A stretch of DNA of 25,901 bases from Bacteroidales bacterium (lineage in GTDB: Bacteria > Bacteroidota > Bacteroidia > Bacteroidales > UBA932). The notes below the pieces were generated by a model. It was not told the DNA's origin. It made no database searches and was given only the letters and a program-made list of their open reading frames with translations. Location: the NCBI GenBank assembly GCA_017551215.1, contig JAFZMA010000109.1:1-25901 (forward strand). The letters run 5' to 3'. Every line of letters begins with the position of its first letter. Positions within the stretch are counted from its first letter, which is position 1. Positions 1 to 7,148 of the stretch are shown here, piece by piece. The position numbers and the translations under genes were made by a program.

Positions 1-165
1 ATCGAAGCCGAAAGAGGCGCTTGCGAAGGCAAGAAGAAGATTGCCACCAAGGCAAAGCAGCTCAACTACGATGCTATCCACGACACCGTTCACGAGATGT
101 GCAAAGACGAGGCACGTCACGGACAAGGCTTCGAGGGCATCTACAACCGCCTTTTCAAGAAGTAA
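1..165 (+). CDS. Rubrerythrin / NADH peroxidase family protein, C-terminal fragment
   Basis: Frame 1 is open from the window edge to a TAA at 163-165, giving the last 54 residues of a protein that starts outside the window. The tail carries a helix with spaced acidic and histidine residues ([20 protein letters not shown]). This is the last iron-ligand helix of ferritin-like diiron proteins of the rubrerythrin type. The spacing and the short basic ending resemble the Bacteroidales proteins annotated as NADH peroxidase or reverse rubrerythrin, which reduce hydrogen peroxide in the cytoplasm of anaerobes. The N-terminal rubredoxin part cannot be seen, so the exact subtype is inferred. A hairpin terminator follows about 40 nt after the stop, so this is the last gene of its transcript. 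Confidence 0.8.
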   Translation: MEAERGACEGKKKIATKAKQLNYDAIHDTVHEMCKDEARHGQGFEGIYNRLFKK

Positions 166-206
166 CCCAGCCGTTTAAAACACTGGTTAAAGGCTACTAT
201 GCAAAC

Positions 207-240
207 ATACCCCCGGCAGAAGCACGGGGGTATATTTATT
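207..240 (+). terminator. Rho-independent terminator of the rubrerythrin gene
   Basis: A 9-bp perfect stem, ATACCCCCG (207-215) with CGGGGGTAT (225-233), closes a 9-nt loop and is followed by a T-rich run (TTTATT). It sits between the rubrerythrin stop and the 3' end of the opposing C11 protease gene. The T-tract is on the + side only, so it mainly serves the left gene. Confidence 0.8.
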
Positions 241-267
241 TATACTGCTCAATATTAAATCCAAACG

Positions 268-1611
268 CTATTCGGCAGATGTTGCCGGAACTATCATCTT
301 AACCTTCTCGTTCCAGGCGTACTTCTGATAGTATGTCGTAAGGGTTGGCTCCTCTGGGTTGTTGATGTAGCAGCTCAGGCCGCTGAACTTTGCCGGATCT
401 ATCTCCAGAGTTATCATAAGGCCGGTGGTGTACTTTGCTATCACGGCCCTGTTCAATGCCGTTCCAAGGGCGGTTGTCTCAGAGGCACCGCAAAGATTGT
501 CCAAGTAGTCCTTGAAATCATAGAACCAGTGGTCGTTGAACCTGAAATATCTCTGAACCGAAGTTACATCCAATGTCGGAATGCCGCTGCGGTATTTCTC
601 GAACAGTTTTGCCGCCTCGGCTGCAACTGACTCCAGCTCAGAACATTTTATGGTTGCTATAGTCGCGGAACGGTATTCTCCGCTCTGGGCGTTGTAGTAA
701 TCGTAGAAATCTTTCGCCACACCGGCATAATCCGCATTGAACATTCTCTCAATGACTTTATCGTAAGGGAAACTGTCCGTAAGGATTTCTGCAGGAGAGG
801 CGATAAAGTAATCGCAGCAATCTTTTAGCTGATAGGCAATCTCAATTCCGCCCATCAGGCATGCGTCAATGGCGATAAAGTCAAAGTGCAAGTCCCCTAT
901 AGCTTCCTGTATGTCGAAAATGGACATTTCCGTTCCCAGCTCACTGCCGAAAGATTTCACCAAGTGGGCATAAGGATCAATTCCACCCGCCGGTTCCGGG
1001 AACAACGTTTTCCAGCTTCCGGAAGAGGAACGCCTGAATGCTGCACCGGATGACACACCCGTCTGAACCCTTCCGGATGCGCCAGTGAATGAAGGAGCGT
1101 AAGCGGCCATCCGCATACCTTCATCTGAAGAAGCGGATGGGTCCAGTCTGTAGTAACCTGCCGGAAGCCAGCCTGTTCCGTGGGACCAAAGCACAAGTCC
1201 ATATTCCTTTGCCGGGCACATGGTCTTGACTATGTTTATCACGGACTTCATGGAATTCTTTGTACAGGAATTCATATACGAAAACCTGTAGAAAGTATCT
1301 ATCTGCGTGTTTCCTTTCTTGTCTTTATAAACGTTGACCAGCAGCGTAAGGGTATCCTTCATCTGCTTGGTGGAAAGATCGAAATTGTTGCAATACAGCA
1401 CAATGTTGCCGTTAGACGGAACATATCCACTTATGATTTTGTTGATATTGGCTGCCGCATCTGTAGAAAGATTGTTGTGCGACGCAAAATACAGAAGTAT
1501 TGTCTTGTCCTTTTCCTCGAACACTACATCCTTGGGTTCCACCTTTGAACAGGCACCCATTATCACAGCCGTCAGAGCAAGTGCACTGAAAAACCTTCCG
1601 AATATCTTCAT
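268..1611 (-). CDS. Clostripain family (C11) cysteine protease, lipoprotein
   Basis: A 447-residue protein from the ATG at 1611. This start is preferred to one 6 codons upstream because it gives a clean lipoprotein signal: a short basic start, a hydrophobic stretch and a lipobox ending MGAC, with the lipidated Cys at residue 21. The peptidase C11 dyad is visible: His144 in LWSHGTGW and Cys251 in FIAIDACLMGG. C11 enzymes cut after basic residues and usually mature by self-cleavage in a loop between His and Cys. Here about 106 residues separate the two, including a Ser/Gly/Arg-rich insert (about 160-205) that could hold the processing site. It probably acts at the cell surface or in the periplasm in protein digestion. 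It is transcribed alone, divergent from the holin-like gene. Confidence 0.88.
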   Translation of the reverse strand: MKIFGRFFSALALTAVIMGACSKVEPKDVVFEEKDKTILLYFASHNNLSTDAAANINKIISGYVPSNGNIVLYCNNFDLSTKQMKDTLTLLVNVYKDKKGNTQIDTFYRFSYMNSCTKNSMKSVINIVKTMCPAKEYGLVLWSHGTGWLPAGYYRLDPSASSDEGMRMAAYAPSFTGASGRVQTGVSSGAAFRRSSSGSWKTLFPEPAGGIDPYAHLVKSFGSELGTEMSIFDIQEAIGDLHFDFIAIDACLMGGIEIAYQLKDCCDYFIASPAEILTDSFPYDKVIERMFNADYAGVAKDFYDYYNAQSGEYRSATIATIKCSELESVAAEAAKLFEKYRSGIPTLDVTSVQRYFRFNDHWFYDFKDYLDNLCGASETTALGTALNRAVIAKYTTGLMITLEIDPAKFSGLSCYINNPEEPTLTTYYQKYAWNEKVKMIVPATSAE

Positions 1612-1618
1612 AACGGGG

Positions 1619-1626
1619 CAAAAATA
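1619..1626 (-). promoter_or_regulatory. Bacteroidetes -7 promoter box of the C11 protease gene
   Basis: TATTTTTG on the minus strand matches TAnnTTTG exactly and ends 7 nt before the ATG at 1611. No TTTG is found at the expected -33 spacing. If the box is used, the transcript would have almost no 5' leader. Confidence 0.35.
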
Positions 1627-1687
1627 CACATTTTTCCTTTAAACAGCATATTCCATACCAAGTGGGGTACATCACGGACTTTCTTGC

Positions 1688-1695
1688 TATCTTTA
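1688..1695 (+). promoter_or_regulatory. Possible -7 box of the holin-like gene
   Basis: TATCTTTA differs from TAnnTTTG at the last base and lies 31 nt before the ATG at 1727. No upstream TTTG is seen, so this is weak. Confidence 0.25.
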
Positions 1696-1726
1696 CGGAT
1701 GATATCCGCTTAGAATTACTTGAAAT

Positions 1727-2356
1727 ATGGAAAAGAGCAAATTTTCTAGACCGCTGGACGAGAATCTCGGATCCTCAATCCGCAAGTACCTGAACATGCA
1801 GGTGGACAGAGCCGCCCTCAAAGGCGCGGAAAAAATGTCCGTAGTCTCCAACAGAATCATAGTGACCGCCGTGCTGCTTCTGGCCGGAACCATTGTCCTT
1901 ATGATGCTCTGCCTTGCCGCCGGCTTTTTCCTCGGCGATGTCTTTGGCAGCAACGCCCTGGGCTTCCTTTGCGCCGCCGCCCTGGTACTCGTGTTGGGCC
2001 TGATAGTGTGGCTCTTGCGCAAGAGACTGTTTGCCAACCAGATGGCCAAGTTCTACACCGGCATGCTCCTCGGCGATGACAAGATGTCCAACATGAAGGA
2101 GCTCAATCTCCGCCAGCAGTTCGTGGAGACAGAAATCCAGAACAAGGAAGAAGATATTGCAGCTGAGTACCAGATGCTGAAGAACATGCTCAATCCGCTC
2201 CACTACGTAGGCCTTGTGGTAGACAAGATCCGTGAAATCTTCCGCAACCGCGACAGTTCCAACGCCACTCAATCGGAAACCCAACAAACGGGCATCCATC
2301 CGGAAGACACTGGCGCCACCCCTCCGGACGATAACTACCAGGCTAACCAATTCTAG
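1727..2356 (+). CDS. Two-helix membrane protein, phage-holin-superfamily-like (PF07332 type)
   Basis: A 209-residue protein with a soluble N-terminus (about 1-42), two adjacent hydrophobic helices (about 43-70 and 76-97) split by a short Gly/Asn turn, then a basic cap and a long, charged, probably coiled-coil tail (about 115-170). It ends in a polar Ser/Thr/Pro/Gln-rich low-complexity stretch. This layout matches chromosomal proteins of Bacteroidetes annotated as phage holin family or putative holin-X. These are not linked to a prophage here and their role is unknown. The family assignment rests on architecture only. Copy 1 of the structured intergenic repeat begins about 30 nt after its stop. 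Confidence 0.65.
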   Translation: MEKSKFSRPLDENLGSSIRKYLNMQVDRAALKGAEKMSVVSNRIIVTAVLLLAGTIVLMMLCLAAGFFLGDVFGSNALGFLCAAALVLVLGLIVWLLRKRLFANQMAKFYTGMLLGDDKMSNMKELNLRQQFVETEIQNKEEDIAAEYQMLKNMLNPLHYVGLVVDKIREIFRNRDSSNATQSETQQTGIHPEDTGATPPDDNYQANQF

Positions 2357-2385
2357 GCGGAAGAGCAGAAGACTTTGCAAGAGCC

Positions 2386-2440
2386 TGTGGCCGCCCGTGG
2401 CCACATGAACGGGAGGGGCCCACGAGCATAGCGTAGCGGG
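2386..2440 (+). repeat. Structured intergenic repeat, copy 1 (candidate RNA element or REP-like sequence)
   Basis: Lies between the holin-like gene and the DPP III gene. TGTGGCC (2386-2392) pairs perfectly with GGCCACA (2399-2405). The loop between them contains CCCGT (2394-2398), which can instead pair with ACGGG (2409-2413), so the two stems interlock. A GC-rich tail containing GAGCATAGCGTAGCGG follows. A second copy with the same layout lies at 14188-14265, and paired positions differ in a compensatory way. Whether it works as RNA (attenuator, pseudoknot, 3' end protection) or as a DNA palindrome is not known. Confidence 0.6.
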
Positions 2441-2478
2441 GGGGATGTTTTTGAATGTAATAGGTTAAATGATTAAAT

Positions 2479-4503
2479 ATGAAAAGGATTACAATTATGC
2501 TGACAGTATTGTCGATGGCAGTGGCTGCTGGCTGCAGCAACAGGGTAAAGGCAGACGCTGACAAGCCTTTCACCTACATAGTGGATGAATTCGCAGACCT
2601 TCAGATTCTGCGGTACCAGATTCCGGACTGGGATTCGCTGAGCTTTGAAAACAAGGCCTTCCTGTACTATATGTCGGAAGCCACAAAGTGCGGCCGTGAC
2701 ATTGTATTCGACCAGATGGGAAAGTACAACCTCCGCATCCGCAAGGTCATTGAAAAGATTATCTCATCGGCGAACAATAAAGAAATTGTTGTTGACACTG
2801 AAAGTCCTGAGTATAAAGAGTTCCTGGTTTATGCCAAGAGGGTTTTCTTCTCCAACGGAATCTACCATCACTATGCGGAAGACAAGTTCTATCCGGCTTG
2901 CCCGCCAGAGTATTTCAGGAGCCTGATGGAAGCAACCGGCCAGGGCGAACTCTGCGAAGAGCTTCTGCCTGTAATCTACGAGACATGGATTCTTCCTATG
3001 AGACGCTGCAACGACACCAAGGTAGATATGGTTGCAAACTCCGCCGTGAACTTCTATGAGGGAGACCTCACCCAGAAGGAAGTAAACGATTTCTACGACA
3101 AGATGGAAGACCGCAAGGATCCGCACCCTATCTCCTACGGCCTGAATTCCAAGCTGGTAAAGCACGCGGATGGAACAATCACGGAAGAAGTCTGGAAACT
3201 CGGAGGCCTCTACTCCAAGTCCATTGAAAAGATAATCGAGAACCTCAACAAGGCAAAGGAATATGCGGAGACAGACGGCCAGAAAAAGACCGTTGAACTT
3301 CTTGTAAAGTACTACACCACAGGAGATCTCCGCGATTGGGACGCATTCAACATCCAGTGGGTGGATGACGGCGCAAAGGTTGTGGACTTTACCAACGGAT
3401 TCATAGAGGACTACGACGACCCTCTTGGAAGGAAAGCTACTTGGGAAGGCATCGCCAATTTCAAGGATCTGGGTGCCAGCCGCAGGACAGAAGCCATCAG
3501 TTCCCAGGCCCAGTGGTTCGAGGACAATTCCCCTGTAGACAAGCGTTTCAAGAAGGAGAACGTGAAAGGCGTCAGCGCAAAAGTCATCAATGTAACCGCC
3601 TTGGGCGGAGCATGTTACCCGTCTACCCCTATTGGAATCAATCTCCCGAACGCCAACTGGATACGCAAGGAGTACGGATCCAAATCGGTGACAATTAACA
3701 ACATTACCGAGGCCTACAACAAGGCGGCAGACGAAATGCCTAAAAGCATCCTGACAGAATTTGCATGGGATCAGGCGGAAATAGATATGTGCAAGAAGTA
3801 CGGCATAGAGACAGATAATCTTGAGACGGATCTCCACGAGTGCCTGGGCCATGCGTCCGGACAACTTCTGCCTAACGTTCAGGAGAATGCTCTCAAGGAA
3901 TTCAACTCCGCGCTGGAAGAGGCACGCGCAGACCTGTTCGCGCTCTACTATCTGGCTGATCCTAAGCTGGTTGAAATGGGACTTCTCCCGGATGGCGAGG
4001 CTTACAAGGCAGAATACATGAGCTATATCCGCAATGGTCTTTTCACGCAGTTCACCCGCATAGAGCTGGGCAAGAAGAACACTGAGGCCCACATGCAGAA
4101 CCGCAAGCTGATAGCCGAGTGGGCTTACGAGCATGGTGCTGCAGACAATGTGATAGAGAAGAAGACCAGAGACGGCAAGACTTATTTTGTAATCAACGAC
4201 TTTGAGAAACTCAGAGGCCTGTTCGGAGAACTGCTGGCAGAAGTCCAGAGAATCAAGTCAGAGGGAGATTACAAGGCCGGGAAGAAACTCATAGAAACTT
4301 ACGCCGTAGACATTGACCCTACCCTCCACAAGGAAGTTCTGGAGCGCTATGCGGCACTCAACCTCAAACCGTACAAAGGCTTCATCAATCCGGATATCGT
4401 ACCGGTTGAGAAGAACGGTAAAGTTGTTGACTACAAGATAGTTTACAACGACGACTACCTGAAGCAGATGATGGAATACGGCAAGAAATACTCCTTCGAG
4501 TAA
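2479..4503 (+). CDS. Dipeptidyl-peptidase III (M49 zinc metallopeptidase), lipoprotein
   Basis: A 674-residue protein, close to the length of bacterial DPP III enzymes. The N-terminus is a lipoprotein signal with lipobox VAAGC (Cys19). The M49 zinc signature HECLGH is at residues 453-458, with Glu454 as the catalytic base. The second motif EEARAD at 480-485 supplies the third zinc ligand. The family removes dipeptides from the N-termini of short peptides. The signal implies action at the outer membrane or in the periplasm on peptides released by proteases such as the nearby C11 and S41 enzymes. It ends 24 nt from the stop of an opposing gene. The region just upstream holds the structured repeat rather than a recognisable TAnnTTTG promoter. 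Confidence 0.93.
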   Translation: MKRITIMLTVLSMAVAAGCSNRVKADADKPFTYIVDEFADLQILRYQIPDWDSLSFENKAFLYYMSEATKCGRDIVFDQMGKYNLRIRKVIEKIISSANNKEIVVDTESPEYKEFLVYAKRVFFSNGIYHHYAEDKFYPACPPEYFRSLMEATGQGELCEELLPVIYETWILPMRRCNDTKVDMVANSAVNFYEGDLTQKEVNDFYDKMEDRKDPHPISYGLNSKLVKHADGTITEEVWKLGGLYSKSIEKIIENLNKAKEYAETDGQKKTVELLVKYYTTGDLRDWDAFNIQWVDDGAKVVDFTNGFIEDYDDPLGRKATWEGIANFKDLGASRRTEAISSQAQWFEDNSPVDKRFKKENVKGVSAKVINVTALGGACYPSTPIGINLPNANWIRKEYGSKSVTINNITEAYNKAADEMPKSILTEFAWDQAEIDMCKKYGIETDNLETDLHECLGHASGQLLPNVQENALKEFNSALEEARADLFALYYLADPKLVEMGLLPDGEAYKAEYMSYIRNGLFTQFTRIELGKKNTEAHMQNRKLIAEWAYEHGAADNVIEKKTRDGKTYFVINDFEKLRGLFGELLAEVQRIKSEGDYKAGKKLIETYAVDIDPTLHKEVLERYAALNLKPYKGFINPDIVPVEKNGKVVDYKIVYNDDYLKQMMEYGKKYSFE

Positions 4504-4527
4504 CTGAGGGAATTCTTTTTGGGGGGC

Positions 4528-5580
4528 TTATTCGTCCAGATAAATGAGTTTGAATTTTCTTAAATCATTAAGCGAGGACAGTTCCTTGATAGAGGCCTTT
4601 TTGTGAGATATACCGTAATTGTGAACCTGGAAAAAGGTGTAGAAAGAAGGATCTGAAACTTCCATAAACACTTCTTTCAGCTTTATCCGCTTGTCCTTGT
4701 ATTCCGGGAATATGATTACCGAATGTTCAAGTCTGTTGTCTGCAACCAAGCCTTTTCCTTCGCCGATGAAAAGACGCGTTACCCTTTCTATCTTTTTACC
4801 ATCCTTTTCCAGCGTGATGACAGTCTGGTTCTCCCTGTTTTTCCCTTCAAAGAAGATGTAAGACACCGTGCCATTTTCAGATATCGCCTTGTGTATCAGC
4901 AAATCCCTTTTCTTCACCGATGTAGCCAGATACTTCCTGTCTGTTATGCGGAAAAGGATATCGCTTGAGTATGCTATGCTGAAAGCGTTTATGGACAGGG
5001 CTTTCATTATGCCTGTGGTGTCTTTAGGGTATTCAAGCTTAAAGTAGTTCTTGTCGAAGAAGCCCACTACCCGCTTGAACGGGCCGTGGTAAGCCTTATA
5101 AGCATACACCATAGAGTCTGACATGGATATGGAGTCTCCAAGATATGGATTCACATAGTACAGGTCATAAGATACCCTGAACTTGTGCAGGTCTGTCTCA
5201 TATCTGTACCTGTACTGTTTGAAGAGTTCAAGATATTCCTTGAGTCTACGCAGATTGTCTCCTTCCACGGAAATGGAAATCAGCGAGGCTTCTTTGATTA
5301 TGAGCCGGACACTGTCGCCCTTTCCCTTCCATACGAATGGAGCAGAATTAAGAGACGAGTATCCGGCTTCCAGCTTGTCTCCATATTTGAGAGAATCTAC
5401 CGGTATCATATAAATGCCGAGAGAATCGGCAACACCTACTATCTTTCCATTGATGCGGATATGAGCAAAAACGGCAGGGTCCTCTCCTATAGTCACAATC
5501 ACCTTAACATGTTGGCTATAGGCAGAAGACGCACAGCAGACGAGGAAAAATACAGCCAGGTATCTCTTGAAGGTTCCCAT
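4528..5580 (-). CDS. Secreted protein of unknown function, carboxypeptidase-regulatory-like N-terminus
   Basis: A 350-residue protein with a signal peptide (MGTFKRYLAVFFLVCCASS, likely cut near AYSQ). Residues about 25-95 look like a carboxypeptidase-regulatory-like beta-sandwich, with INGKIVGVADSLGIYMIP and a GDKLEAGY strand. The family is common in Bacteroidetes surface proteins, but here it is not followed by a TonB receptor. The rest (about 110-350) is rich in Tyr, Lys and Asp with no catalytic motif that I recognise. The ATG at 5580 lies 8 nt after the symporter stop, so the two genes almost certainly share a transcript. The function is unknown. Confidence 0.8.
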   Translation of the reverse strand: MGTFKRYLAVFFLVCCASSAYSQHVKVIVTIGEDPAVFAHIRINGKIVGVADSLGIYMIPVDSLKYGDKLEAGYSSLNSAPFVWKGKGDSVRLIIKEASLISISVEGDNLRRLKEYLELFKQYRYRYETDLHKFRVSYDLYYVNPYLGDSISMSDSMVYAYKAYHGPFKRVVGFFDKNYFKLEYPKDTTGIMKALSINAFSIAYSSDILFRITDRKYLATSVKKRDLLIHKAISENGTVSYIFFEGKNRENQTVITLEKDGKKIERVTRLFIGEGKGLVADNRLEHSVIIFPEYKDKRIKLKEVFMEVSDPSFYTFFQVHNYGISHKKASIKELSSLNDLRKFKLIYLDE

Positions 5581-5588
5581 AACAACTA

Positions 5589-7022
5589 CTATGGTTCCTT
5601 TGTCAGGTCAGCGTCTTCTGCCCTGCGGCCGGTAATCGTAGGGATTGGCTCATCTGATTCCTTGTCTAGCTGGTTGTTCCAGAGGTATTTCCTTGTCTCG
5701 GCCACTATTACACCGCTAAGCACAAGGAGGGAGATTATATTCGGGATTGCCATGAGGGCGTTCAGGATATCTGCAAAGTTCCAGACTACAGACAGGTTGA
5801 CAACGGCTCCCACATACACAAGCACAACCCAGATTATGCGGTAAAAGAACACCGTCCGCCTGCCGGCAAGATATTCTACGCTGCGCTCCGCATAGTAACT
5901 CCATCCCAAGATTGTTGAGAAGGCGAATGTTGCCAGGCTGACTGTCAGCACAATGGAACCTACGTAAGGAATCTGGCCGAATGCCAGCTGCGTGAGCTTT
6001 GCGCCGTCTTTGTAATCTATGCCGGGATTGGATATGATGCTGGATACGAGCACCAGACCGGTGAGAGCACATACGATAACCGTATCCCAGAAGGTTCCGG
6101 TAGATGAAACCAGAGCCTGGCGTACCGGATTCTTGGTCTGTGCGGCTGCGGCGGCTATCGGCGCGCTACCCATACCGGACTCGTTGGAGAACAGTCCCCT
6201 GGCGATTCCGTATCTGCAGGCCATCATCACCGTAGCTCCGGCAAGGCCGCCAAGACCAGCTTTGGCAGAAAAGGCAGACTGGCAGATCAGAGATATCGCA
6301 TCGCCGAGTACATTCCAGTTCATTCCCAGAATGATAAAGCAGCCCACAACATAAAATACGGCCATAAACGGTACAAGAAGGCCACAGACTCTGGCGATTC
6401 CCTTAATGCCGAAGAAGGTTACAAGCATCACCAGAAAAGCCACGGCAAGGCCGGTATATTCCTTTGGGATGCCGGTGAAAGACGGGCCGAAAAGCCCCTC
6501 CTGGTCCAGAAGGGTGGAAATTGCGTTAGCCTGAACAGTGTCACCGATGCCGAATGCAGCCAAGGCAGCAAACACGCAGAAAAGTATTGCCAGGAACTTG
6601 CTGCCCACTCCCCTTTCCAGAGCGTACATAGGTCCTCCTAGCATGGTGCCTTTAGCTGTCTTTACCCTGTACTTTATGGCCAAAAGACCTTCCCCGTATT
6701 TTGTAGCTATACCTAAAAGTCCTGTAATCCAGCACCATAGAACGGCGCCCGGGCCTCCCAGAGACACGGCCGTTGCAACTCCTATAATATTGCCTGTTCC
6801 GATGGTGGCGGCAAGAGAAGTTGTGAGCGCCCCGAACTGGCTAACGTCTCCAGCCGCGTTCTTGTCTTTCCTGAACGAGATTCCGATTGCCTTGAAAATG
6901 GACTTCTGAGGGAATCTGAGACGAATGGTCAGAAAAATATGGGTTCCAAGAAGGAGAATAATCATGGGCCAACCCCAGATGAATGAACTGACGTCTGAAA
7001 AGATTTTGTCTAACACTTCCAT
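5589..7022 (-). CDS. Sodium:alanine/glycine symporter family protein (AGCS, AlsT-like)
   Basis: A 477-residue integral membrane protein from the ATG at 7022. The 16-codon upstream extension adds nothing family-like. About ten or eleven hydrophobic helices are visible. The AGCS family block is present around residues 88-115 (GGPGAVLWCWITGLLGIATK, followed by YGEG), and SNESGMGSAPIAAAAAQT matches the conserved loop of the family. AGCS proteins import alanine or glycine with sodium across the inner membrane. The substrate is inferred from the family. A consensus promoter lies upstream, and the downstream secreted protein is in the same operon. Confidence 0.92.
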   Translation of the reverse strand: MEVLDKIFSDVSSFIWGWPMIILLLGTHIFLTIRLRFPQKSIFKAIGISFRKDKNAAGDVSQFGALTTSLAATIGTGNIIGVATAVSLGGPGAVLWCWITGLLGIATKYGEGLLAIKYRVKTAKGTMLGGPMYALERGVGSKFLAILFCVFAALAAFGIGDTVQANAISTLLDQEGLFGPSFTGIPKEYTGLAVAFLVMLVTFFGIKGIARVCGLLVPFMAVFYVVGCFIILGMNWNVLGDAISLICQSAFSAKAGLGGLAGATVMMACRYGIARGLFSNESGMGSAPIAAAAAQTKNPVRQALVSSTGTFWDTVIVCALTGLVLVSSIISNPGIDYKDGAKLTQLAFGQIPYVGSIVLTVSLATFAFSTILGWSYYAERSVEYLAGRRTVFFYRIIWVVLVYVGAVVNLSVVWNFADILNALMAIPNIISLLVLSGVIVAETRKYLWNNQLDKESDEPIPTITGRRAEDADLTKEP

Positions 7023-7058
7023 ATATGCTCGTTTTACAGGCGATGCGCCCGAGGGAAA

Positions 7059-7089
7059 CAAATTTAACAAATTTTAATACTTTTGCAAA
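7059..7089 (-). promoter_or_regulatory. Consensus Bacteroidetes promoter of the symporter operon
   Basis: On the minus strand TTTG (7089-7086) is followed after exactly 19 nt by TAAATTTG (7066-7059), a full match to the TTTG-N19-TAnnTTTG consensus of the Bacteroidetes primary sigma factor. This predicts a leader of roughly 30 nt before the ATG at 7022. Confidence 0.7.
7078..7085 (+). promoter_or_regulatory. -7 promoter box of the S41 protease gene
   Basis: TACTTTTG matches TAnnTTTG and is followed by C, 64 nt before the ATG at 7149. No TTTG lies 19-20 nt upstream. It overlaps the divergent symporter promoter: the TTTGCAAA palindrome at 7082-7089 serves as -7 end on one strand and -33 box on the other. 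Confidence 0.4.
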
Positions 7090-7148
7090 GGGATACGCTG
7101 GCTCCATAATTGCAGTGTATCTGTAAGGCGGATAATAAAAATATTGTT

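Noticed and set aside
21..302. 93-codon plus-strand frame at the left edge
   Set aside because: Frame 1 encodes the rubrerythrin-like tail with its iron-ligand helix. The 93-codon frame runs through the terminator and into the 3' end of the opposing gene.
1727..2356. Evidence for a prophage lysis gene (holin)
   Set aside because: No endolysin or other phage gene lies nearby. The holin label for this chromosomal family is a domain name and does not show phage origin.
2764..4134. 456-codon open frame on the minus strand opposite the DPP III gene
   Set aside because: It lies wholly inside a gene with clear M49 motifs, has no recognisable domain, and is Cys/Val/Leu-rich in the way typical of antisense frames.
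4504..4527. Terminator between the convergent DPP III and secreted-protein genes
   Set aside because: The 24-nt gap contains T- and G-runs but no inverted repeat that forms a stem.
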